This document shows positions 1-5,503 of a DNA stretch of 6,687 bases, in pieces. This DNA comes from Phycisphaerales bacterium (GTDB lineage Bacteria; Planctomycetota; Phycisphaerae; Phycisphaerales; SM1A02): NCBI GenBank assembly GCA_003520025.1, contig DOVP01000249.1:1-6687 (forward strand), read 5' to 3'. The translations under genes were made by a program, and so were the position numbers. The notes beneath the pieces are model-generated. The model was not told the DNA's origin, did not search any database, and worked only from the letters and a program-made list of their open reading frames with translations. Every line of letters starts with the position of its first letter. Position 1 is the first letter of the stretch.

Positions 1-672
1 CAGGATCGAGAAGTTCTCCTCGGACTCGAGCGACCGGCCGCCAGAGACGATGATGTCGGCATCGGCGAGATTCTGCTCGTCCTCGTCGCTCGGCACGATT
101 TCACGAAACACGATGTGTTGATCGGCGTCGCTCAGCGTGACATCCAATGGCGTGATCGGCGCGGGCGTCGCCGCGGGTGAGGTTGGTGCCGGATAGGCGT
201 TGCCGCGAATGGACAGGATCCGAAGCGTCCCTGCTGGAAGTGATATTTCGCCCAGACATTTGGCGGCATACATCGACCGCGTCACGGCGATTGCGTCGCC
301 CTGCAATTCGACCGTGAGGCAATCTGTCGCCATCATCGCATCACGCCGCGCGGCGAGTCGTGGGGCCAAATCGCGGCTCGTGGAGGTGGTCGCCATCAGA
401 ATGAGCGACGCACCGGCCGTATCGATCGCAGACTCCACAGCGCGGGTGTACGGAAGTACGCGGTAGTGCTCGAAATCCGCGTGATCTACCACGTGAACCG
501 CATCCACACCGGTCATGGCGACCTGCTCAGCAAGTGAACCGATGTCGTGTCCGATGATCACGGCGTGAATGGCGCCATCGGTGAGATCGCGAGCCGCGGT
601 CAACATGCACAGCGAGGACGGCGTGACGCTGCCACCTCGGTGTTCGATGAATATCAGCGCAGTATCAGACAT
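1..672 (-). CDS. etfA: Electron transfer flavoprotein alpha subunit, C-terminal part cut by window edge
   Basis: Encodes the first 224 residues of EtfA, the cytoplasmic subunit that carries the redox-active FAD and passes electrons from acyl-CoA and related dehydrogenases towards ETF-quinone oxidoreductase. The translation opens with MSDTALIFIEHRGG, followed by the typical 'SLCMLTAARDLTDG' segment (about residues 20-33) of the N-terminal alpha/beta domain. Near the cut end it reads 'DIIVSGGRSLESEENF' (about 207-222), the hallmark entry to the FAD-binding domain; most family members have SGGRG where this one has SGGRS. The frame is open without stops from 672 to base 1, so roughly the last third, which holds most FAD contacts, lies outside the window. 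The ATG sits two bases after the etfB stop (TGA-TC-ATG), the usual sign of translational coupling. Upstream there are only weak AGAGG/AAGG motifs, inside the end of etfB. The family call is secure; the physiological partner cannot be told. Confidence 0.93.
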   Translation of the reverse strand, partial: MSDTALIFIEHRGGSVTPSSLCMLTAARDLTDGAIHAVIIGHDIGSLAEQVAMTGVDAVHVVDHADFEHYRVLPYTRAVESAIDTAGASLILMATTSTSRDLAPRLAARRDAMMATDCLTVELQGDAIAVTRSMYAAKCLGEISLPAGTLRILSIRGNAYPAPTSPAATPAPITPLDVTLSDADQHIVFREIVPSDEDEQNLADADIIVSGGRSLESEENFSIL

Positions 673-674
673 GA

Positions 675-1460
675 TCAGAGAACCTTGGCCTCTTTGCGAA
701 GCAGTCCTACCAACTCCCGGGCCATCTCCTCGGGTGTTCCGCCGAGAACACGGCACGGCGGACGTTCCGAGGGGGCCTGAAGGCACACGAATGTGGTTGA
801 TGGCTCGCTTTGGTCAGCCAAAGTTGAAGCGTCGATCGTGTCAACAGGCTTCTTCTTGGCCTTCATGATCATCGGCAACGCCGGATACCGCGGCTCAACA
901 AGACCCTTGTCACAAGTGAGCAGCATCGGTAGATCGCCCTCAAGAACAACTTCGCCATCATCGGTTCTGCGGCGAATCCTCGCGCGACCGGCGGTGTCGT
1001 CCAGTTCCAGTCCGGTGACACCGCCGACGTGAGGTAATCCGAGGAACTCGGCAAGGGCCGGTCCGAGCTCGCCCGAGTCGTTGTCGATGGTCTTCCTGCC
1101 GCACAGCACAAGATCGGGCTGCGCATCCGCCTGCCGAATCGCAGCAGCGATGAGCCGGGCCATTGCAACTTCATCGTGAAGCGGCAGGTCATCGCCAACG
1201 AGATGAATGCCGCGATCGGCCCCCATGGCAAGCGCGGTTCGCAGGGCACCAGCCGCCCCCTTGTCCCCCGCAGTGAATGCGATGATTTCCTCAACCTCCC
1301 AGCCACCCTCTCGAATCTGCACCGCCTGCTCAACGGCAAACTCATCGAAGGGGCTGCAGACGAACTTCAGGCCAGCCGGATCAACGCCGGACCCATCATC
1401 CAGAACCCGGATCACCGCCCGGGAATCGGGTACCTGCATGGCGATGGCCAGAACTCTCAT
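675..1460 (-). CDS. etfB: Electron transfer flavoprotein beta subunit
   Basis: Complete EtfB of 261 residues, close to the usual family length. It is the AMP-binding partner of EtfA in the ETF heterodimer. The protein starts MRVLAIAMQVPDS, matching the family's KQVPD opening. It then shows SPFDEFAVEQA (residues 36-46), a nucleotide-binding region with 'ALRTALAMGADRGIHL' (about 72-87), the loop CGRKTIDNDSGELGP (120-134, corresponding to the usual G-x-x-x-x-D-x-D-T-G-Q-x-G-P), and the EtfB signature LLTCDKGLVEPRYPALP followed by MIMKAKKKP (179-205). The C-terminal tail, ending LLRKEAKVL, is the one common in bacterial EtfB and wraps onto EtfA. The ATG at 1460 is preferred over the ATG at 1496 because the protein then starts at the conserved MRVL and a GAGGA ribosome binding site lies 11 bases upstream; the longer form would add 12 unconserved residues. 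It is probably transcribed with etfA from the promoter candidate at 1513-1521. Confidence 0.95.
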   Translation of the reverse strand: MRVLAIAMQVPDSRAVIRVLDDGSGVDPAGLKFVCSPFDEFAVEQAVQIREGGWEVEEIIAFTAGDKGAAGALRTALAMGADRGIHLVGDDLPLHDEVAMARLIAAAIRQADAQPDLVLCGRKTIDNDSGELGPALAEFLGLPHVGGVTGLELDDTAGRARIRRRTDDGEVVLEGDLPMLLTCDKGLVEPRYPALPMIMKAKKKPVDTIDASTLADQSEPSTTFVCLQAPSERPPCRVLGGTPEEMARELVGLLRKEAKVL

Positions 1461-1463
1461 TAG

Positions 1464-1476
1464 GAGGATTTTCCTC
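1464..1476 (-). promoter_or_regulatory. etfB ribosome binding site inside a small inverted repeat
   Basis: Read on the minus strand, GAGGA (1476-1472) is the likely Shine-Dalgarno sequence for the etfB ATG at 1460. It is followed by AAA and then TCCTC (1468-1464), its exact reverse complement. A 5-bp hairpin with a three-base loop would hide the ribosome binding site. The repeat is seen directly; a role in controlling translation is inference, and such a short stem could be marginally stable. Confidence 0.45.
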
Positions 1477-1512
1477 ACAGAAATAATTGTGGACAAATTG
1501 GTGCTGATATTG

Positions 1513-1521
1513 AGTATAGCA
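1513..1521 (-). promoter_or_regulatory. Candidate extended -10 promoter for etfBA
   Basis: On the minus strand the sequence TGC-TATACT (1521-1513) matches an extended -10 element (TGn-TATAAT, one mismatch in the hexamer). No good -35 lies 17 bases upstream, which an extended -10 can tolerate. It lies about 52 bases ahead of the etfB start, in a locally AT-rich stretch after the cytochrome gene. This supports separate transcription of etfBA. It is a motif match only. Confidence 0.4.
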
Positions 1522-1570
1522 CAGAATGCCCCCCTCAGAGGTGTCTCGGCCTGTTTCAGGACGGGTTTCG

Positions 1571-4500
1571 CTACCAGCAGGGCCCCCAGCTGGAGAGCAC
1601 CATCAGGAGGTCATTGGTACCCACAATGCCGTCGCCGCTGATGTCTTCCGGACACGCTCCGCTGCACGGACCCCAAGCGCCCACGATGGCCAGCAGGTCA
1701 TCGGTCCCGACATCGCCCGATTGGTCGAGGTCCGCCAGGCAGGGATCAACCGAGCTGATATCCGTACTGAGCAGCCGCACAATGTCATCCCGGGTGAAGA
1801 CGCTGGTATTCGGGTGCGAGTTGTCCTTGAGTTGCACCCCCTGCTCGTCGATGAACCGATCGAGTTGCTGCACTTCGACAAAGACACGCTCGGACGGATC
1901 CGATTCGGGCACGATGCCGTGATCCACAGGGCTGAGTGGATCACTGACATCCAGAATCTGAAGGCCAAGGTCGGAGTTGGCCAGCACAGCGTAGTCATCC
2001 ACGCCAGGCGGCGCCAGTTGGCTGGACACATCGACATCCGCCACGAAGCCACCGAGATCCTCGACTTCGCTCACCAATGCAATGGCGTCGGGCTCGGTAA
2101 CGTCGAAGATATACAGACCTTCTTCGCCACCAGCCACATAGAGGTAATCATGTTCACGTGAGGGTTCGGTGCCGGAGGCGGGGAGCCAGCGGGAGTAACC
2201 GTCGAGTCCCCAAGCACCACCCTGGAGGGGCAGCCCATCCAAGAGTGTTGGCGACTCGTAGTCGGGAAGCAGGTCGATGACACGAACACCATATGAAGGG
2301 TCCGCCACATAGGCGCGAGCAGCGAATCCGTTTCCAGCTTGGTAGTGGGCCTCAAGGTGCACATCCACCGCTTCGATTCCGGTGACTTCGGCAATGATCA
2401 CGGCGTCGCGGTCATCGGACACATCCACAATGGCAAGTCCATTCTGACCCATCGCGACGAACAGGTGAATGCCCCACTGCACAGCACGCTGAGCCGCGGG
2501 AAGTGGAATGGTCTCGACCAGATCAGGATTCAACAAATCGCCCGTGTCATAGACACGAACACCAATACCCGCCTCCACGACGTAGAGGAACCGAGCCTTC
2601 CGCTCGACATCGATGGCCACGAGATCTGTGGCGGTCCAAATGGGATTCACCGGCGCATCTGGACAGCAGTCGTACAGGGCGACCCCGTTTCCGCCGAGGG
2701 CCACGTACATGTAGTCGGAAGTGCCTTCGATGACGTTCGGAATAGCAGCCATGCCATACGCCGCGGAGTTCTCCACGACGGGATCTTCTGGTATTGGCGT
2801 GAGCGGATCGGCCCACCGATCGTGGGTGGAAACACCAAACGGACCGGCACCATGCACGAAGGTTCGCGCGATATCGACACGACCGGTTCCGAATCCGAGT
2901 GTTGGCGGCGATCGATGACACTCGGCGCAGGTTCGCACTTCGCCAGCGCCGCGAACGGTGTGCGGCTGTACCGGATTGTGAGCAAGGCCCGAAATGCCAC
3001 TGCCGGATATCGGCATCACATAGTCAAGCAACTTGGTGCCATCGGCAGCCGTGATATCGGCAATGGGCATGCACGAGACGATGTAAGGTGCAACACGCCC
3101 ATCACTGTTCGGACCAATTGAGAACTGCCGCAACGCCTCAAAGATCTTGTTGTTGGTCGTGACCTTGCCGACTTCATACTCGCCCGTCCAATAGTTGAGA
3201 CCCATCTGGGTTTCATCCCGCTCGAAGTGGCAGCCATAACAATTGGGAACCCAGGAAGTGTGGCAGGCATAGCACTCAAGCCCGCCTGTTTCCTTCAGGT
3301 GATGATGCCCCATGGCCTCCGCCGCCACTGGATTCGTGGCGACAACTTCGCTGGCCAACGGGATCTGGTGATTCACATCATCAACCTTGCTGGTAAGCAT
3401 CCAGTTGCCGTCCACGTCCTGCCATGTATTTGGCATCGGTGCGCCATCATGATCCGCCATGCTCGGCGGCGTATCGGGCGTTCCGTGACACGTTCGGCAT
3501 TCGATCTTCGTCGCGCGATCCATATGACTGTAGATGTTGCCATCGCCCATGATCTCGGCCTTCACGTGGCAATCGATGCAGTGCATGCCGAGTTCATGAT
3601 GGATGTCTGGCGGGTTTGTATCGGCGACGGTGTAGTGATAATTCGAATTGAAAATTTCATCGGTCGTACCGGGGACACCGGGGCCGGAGGGAAGTCGTGG
3701 CGGCATCTGAGCGCGGCCTGTAAATGAAAGGCCGATACGGGCACCGCGGTGATGACAGTGCAGACACTGTTCCGTGGGCACTCGCCTAGTGATGCTGTGG
3801 ATCCGCGGATGCCCCTTCTGTGTGTGATCAATCGAAGTATCGGCACTTTGCGAAAGACCATCGTTGTCATAGAGCATGTGACAAGCAGCGCAACCGTCGG
3901 CGCGATACAGGCCATCTTGGCCTTCAGCGCCACGGTATCCCTTGCCACGTGACCACAAGTGACAGCGAGAGCACGCCTGCGATGGCACGGCCTGATAATG
4001 CGTGGCGGCCTCGAGTGGATCGCCGAGGCCGTCGTAGATCAGCAGGTCGAGCAGTGATTCGACGGCGCCGTCGGGGATCCAACCATCGTCGTCTTCGATG
4101 GCAAAGGTGCCATATATGGCAACCTTCGTGTCTACGACATTGTTCTGGTAGAAGCCGCCGGAATAATGTCCGGCGGTCGTCGCCATCATGCTCTTGAGTA
4201 GATCGCGGACCGTGTTGGAGTGGCACATCCCACATATATCCTGGGCTGCGCGAAGGTTCGACGGATTGACGAAGCGTTGGTATTCCAAGTCATCATCAAT
4301 CGGAGGAATCGCGGCACCGTATGCGACGTTGCCGTTGGGATGAACGTGCGCGAGTTCCTTCGTCACAGCGTCGGGATCACCGCCGTGGCAGAAGGTGCAC
4401 CCCAGATCGAGCCCCGCCATGTTCTCGGTTGCCAGCTCAAGATCACCGTGGCACTCCAGACATCCCGGATACACCGGGCCGCGGGTATCGCCATGAGGAC

Positions 4501-4756
4501 GGCGGACACACTGCTGGATCCATACCACGCCCTCCGGAGTTTCAACCTTCACAGGCCCCACGCCGGGCGTAAATGTCAGCGGCACATCGACACTGGGAAA
4601 TTTCTGCGACGATACACCGGCAGAAGCGTGGGGATTCCGCACTTGATCCGGGCTCATCCCGGGCATCCCAATCGCGGCCCCACCGAGCCACATCGCGATC
4701 ATCGCCCCGCCAATCACGACATTCCGGGACGGTCCACCTCTGAAATTGGCTGTCAT
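1571..4756 (-). CDS. Secreted 11-heme c-type cytochrome with LVIVD beta-propeller and C-terminal GC-type dockerin
   Basis: From the ATG at 4756 the product has 1061 residues. A hydrophobic segment rich in G, A, M and I follows an R-containing start (about residues 13-34), consistent with a signal peptide or membrane anchor, though no clear cleavage site is visible. Eleven CXXCH heme-attachment motifs follow: CLECH 99, CTFCH 120, CGMCH 175, CSRCH 262, CAACH 289, CLHCH 331, CIDCH 393, CRTCH 420, CYACH 495, CYGCH 506 and CAECH 610, with many extra histidines available as distal ligands. Residues about 679-949 carry some six repeats such as GLAIVDVSD, GLYIFDVTEP and GLQILDVSDP, the LVIVD type thought to form a beta-propeller. 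Residues 1005-1061 are two dockerin-like loops, each closing with WGPC. The likely role is extracytoplasmic electron transfer or a redox reaction at the cell surface; the substrate is unknown. The start is uncertain: GGAG lies 9 bases ahead of 4756, and in-frame starts also exist at 4825, 4837, 4885 and 4894 (GTG), the longest giving 1107 residues. Confidence 0.88.
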   Translation of the reverse strand: MTANFRGGPSRNVVIGGAMIAMWLGGAAIGMPGMSPDQVRNPHASAGVSSQKFPSVDVPLTFTPGVGPVKVETPEGVVWIQQCVRRPHGDTRGPVYPGCLECHGDLELATENMAGLDLGCTFCHGGDPDAVTKELAHVHPNGNVAYGAAIPPIDDDLEYQRFVNPSNLRAAQDICGMCHSNTVRDLLKSMMATTAGHYSGGFYQNNVVDTKVAIYGTFAIEDDDGWIPDGAVESLLDLLIYDGLGDPLEAATHYQAVPSQACSRCHLWSRGKGYRGAEGQDGLYRADGCAACHMLYDNDGLSQSADTSIDHTQKGHPRIHSITRRVPTEQCLHCHHRGARIGLSFTGRAQMPPRLPSGPGVPGTTDEIFNSNYHYTVADTNPPDIHHELGMHCIDCHVKAEIMGDGNIYSHMDRATKIECRTCHGTPDTPPSMADHDGAPMPNTWQDVDGNWMLTSKVDDVNHQIPLASEVVATNPVAAEAMGHHHLKETGGLECYACHTSWVPNCYGCHFERDETQMGLNYWTGEYEVGKVTTNNKIFEALRQFSIGPNSDGRVAPYIVSCMPIADITAADGTKLLDYVMPISGSGISGLAHNPVQPHTVRGAGEVRTCAECHRSPPTLGFGTGRVDIARTFVHGAGPFGVSTHDRWADPLTPIPEDPVVENSAAYGMAAIPNVIEGTSDYMYVALGGNGVALYDCCPDAPVNPIWTATDLVAIDVERKARFLYVVEAGIGVRVYDTGDLLNPDLVETIPLPAAQRAVQWGIHLFVAMGQNGLAIVDVSDDRDAVIIAEVTGIEAVDVHLEAHYQAGNGFAARAYVADPSYGVRVIDLLPDYESPTLLDGLPLQGGAWGLDGYSRWLPASGTEPSREHDYLYVAGGEEGLYIFDVTEPDAIALVSEVEDLGGFVADVDVSSQLAPPGVDDYAVLANSDLGLQILDVSDPLSPVDHGIVPESDPSERVFVEVQQLDRFIDEQGVQLKDNSHPNTSVFTRDDIVRLLSTDISSVDPCLADLDQSGDVGTDDLLAIVGAWGPCSGACPEDISGDGIVGTNDLLMVLSSWGPCW
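1574..1744 (-). other. GC-type dockerin-like module at the cytochrome C-terminus
   Basis: This segment encodes the last 57 residues of the cytochrome. The first loop reads DLDQSGDVGTDDLLAIVGAWGPC and the second DISGDGIVGTNDLLMVLSSWGPC (each quoted without flanks). Both keep the Asp/Ser/Asp/Asp spacing of a calcium-binding dockerin half and end in the same W-G-P-C. Proteins called 'GC-type dockerin domain-anchored' in Phycisphaerales planctomycetes end this way. The domain implies export and either attachment to a surface partner or processing at the C-terminus; which of these applies is not established here. Confidence 0.8.
1910..2722 (-). other. LVIVD-type beta-propeller region of the cytochrome
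   Basis: This segment encodes about residues 679-949 of the cytochrome (numbered from 4756). About six units follow the pattern 'Y-L/M-Y-V-A-x-G-x-x-G-L/V-x-I/V-x-D-x-x-x-P': MYVALGGNGVALYD, LYVVEAGIGVRVYDTGD, LFVAMGQNGLAIVDVSD, AYVADPSYGVRVIDL, LYVAGGEEGLYIFDVTEP and AVLANSDLGLQILDVSDP. The spacing, roughly 40-55 residues, suits single blades of a propeller. LVIVD repeats are known from surface proteins of bacteria and archaea, and their ligand is generally unknown. Confidence 0.75.
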
Positions 4757-5000
4757 GGACACTGGCTCCGCTGACCCGCTCTGCGAACCCCACCGAACTC
4801 CTTGAGTGTCGGAGAATAAGGCCATCACGTCCACCATTCTCTCTGTTATTGCTGTTTTTTTATGCTTGAGCGTCACTTTCGTCATTCTAGACACCCATCA
4901 ACCAGACTCTCTCGCCACGATTTGGCCATATAACTGGGATCCGAGCCCTTTTCGAGCAGGTCCTTGACCGGCACGCCGTCGAGATGTAGGTTGGGGGGTC
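4757..5000. other. Divergent intergenic region between the cytochrome and Cys-rich protein genes
   Basis: The 244 bases between the preferred starts of two divergent genes should hold both promoters. On the minus strand, ATGACG (4885-4880) and TAAAAA (4862-4857) are 17 bases apart and could serve the cytochrome gene, each with four matches to consensus. If so, transcription would start near 4850 and the upstream in-frame start codons would not be used. On the plus strand, TATAAC (4929-4934) is a possible -10 for the Cys-rich gene, with no convincing -35. A purine-rich run, AGGTTGGGGGG, just ahead of 5001 is the likely ribosome binding site of that gene. All promoter calls here are weak. I see no intrinsic terminator and no clear operator. 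Confidence 0.3.
4882..4974 (-). other. Short coding-like frame, possible leader peptide or gene remnant
   Basis: An open frame on the minus strand runs from a GTG at 4974 to a TGA at 4882-4884. It gives 30 residues starting VPVKDLLEKGSD and ending SLVDGCLE. The frame stays open upstream to about 4998, adding PPNLHLDG. In the upstream half (4989-4945) 13 of 15 codons end in G or C, and fewer do so further on. Its stop overlaps the ATG at 4885 (ATGA), an in-frame upstream start of the cytochrome gene. There is no good ribosome binding site and I recognise no family. It may be chance, a leader peptide, or the tail of a gene lost by rearrangement. Confidence 0.18.
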
Positions 5001-5426
5001 ATGCATTCGCTCCGACGAAGCTTGCCTCATCGACTGATCGTGCTGCTGCTGGCAGCCGCGATGCCGCTGTGTTGCTGTTTCGTCAGGAGCATCGCAGCGG
5101 TGCCCGAGGGTGGTACCCCAGCCACCGTGGTCGCTGCATGCTGCTATGACTCATCCAATGGTTGCGACGATGAGGAGCAATCGTCCGAAAGCGACTCGTG
5201 CGGAGCATGCTGCTGCGTCAAAGCGATGAACGGCATTGATGACTGGACTCCACCGAGTGATGAGATTGGCCTGCCACTGCCGCCAATTGCCATGGCATCG
5301 ACGCTCATCAGCGGAGGTCACGACTCGATCTCGATCACCGGGCAGGAGATCACTGGCCATCCCCCACCGGGGCCATGGGGTCTCTCTGCGCCTGCGCTTC
5401 GCCACGCGACCATTCTGCAAGTCTGA
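5001..5426 (+). CDS. Small cysteine-rich secreted protein, possible metal-binding accessory of the downstream efflux system
   Basis: This is a hypothetical protein of 141 residues. The start MHSLRRSLPHRL followed by IVLLLAAAMPL (13-23) is a typical Sec signal peptide with an Arg-rich head. CCC at 24-26 does not follow a good lipobox, because a Leu sits at position -1. The exported part has cysteines at 47, 48, 55, 67, 70, 71 and 72, the last four forming C-G-A-C-C-C, around an acidic stretch, CDDEEQSSESDSC (55-67). The second half is Pro/Gly-rich, has no further Cys, and ends ALRHATILQV. I recognise no named family. Clustered Cys and acidic residues suggest metal binding or disulphides. Its place 77 bases ahead of a TolC-type efflux gene on the same strand suggests a periplasmic metal sensor or accessory, which is inference. 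The ATG at 5001 is preceded by GGTTGGGGGG, a plausible ribosome binding site, and the signal peptide starts right there. Confidence 0.68.
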   Translation: MHSLRRSLPHRLIVLLLAAAMPLCCCFVRSIAAVPEGGTPATVVAACCYDSSNGCDDEEQSSESDSCGACCCVKAMNGIDDWTPPSDEIGLPLPPIAMASTLISGGHDSISITGQEITGHPPPGPWGLSAPALRHATILQV

Positions 5427-5448
5427 TTCCATGCACTGCGTCATGTGT

Positions 5449-5468
5449 GTACCGCCCACCGGCGGTGC
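5449..5468 (+). promoter_or_regulatory. GC-rich hairpin between the Cys-rich gene and the TolC-type gene
   Basis: ACCGCC (5451-5456), a CACC loop and GGCGGT (5461-5466) form a perfect 6-bp stem, which an outer T-G and G-C pair extend to 8 bp. It starts about 22 bases after the stop at 5426 and ends 35 bases before the ATG at 5504. There is no T-run after it, so it is not a standard intrinsic terminator. It could stabilise the upstream message, mark a processing point, or reduce read-through so that the two genes are made in different amounts. Confidence 0.45.
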
Positions 5469-5503
5469 TGCCGTATGTGCATGTTTGAATTGGACTGCTT
5501 CTT

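Noticed and set aside
1550..1560. Inverted repeat CCTG-TTT-CAGG just after the cytochrome stop, as a terminator
   Set aside because: The stem has only four pairs and no T-run follows on the minus strand, so it does not meet the pattern of an intrinsic terminator.
1526..2161. Plus-strand open frame (211 codons) antisense to the dockerin and propeller end
   Set aside because: The opposite strand encodes clear LVIVD and dockerin motifs, and this frame has none.
2339..3121. Long plus-strand open frame (260 codons) antisense to the cytochrome gene
   Set aside because: It lies wholly opposite the heme and propeller coding region, which has clear family motifs; its own translation shows no domain and is explained by codon bias of the opposite strand.
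4220..4774. Plus-strand open frame (184 codons) antisense to the cytochrome N-terminal part
   Set aside because: It is opposite the signal segment and first CXXCH motifs and has no recognisable domain; it is a shadow frame.
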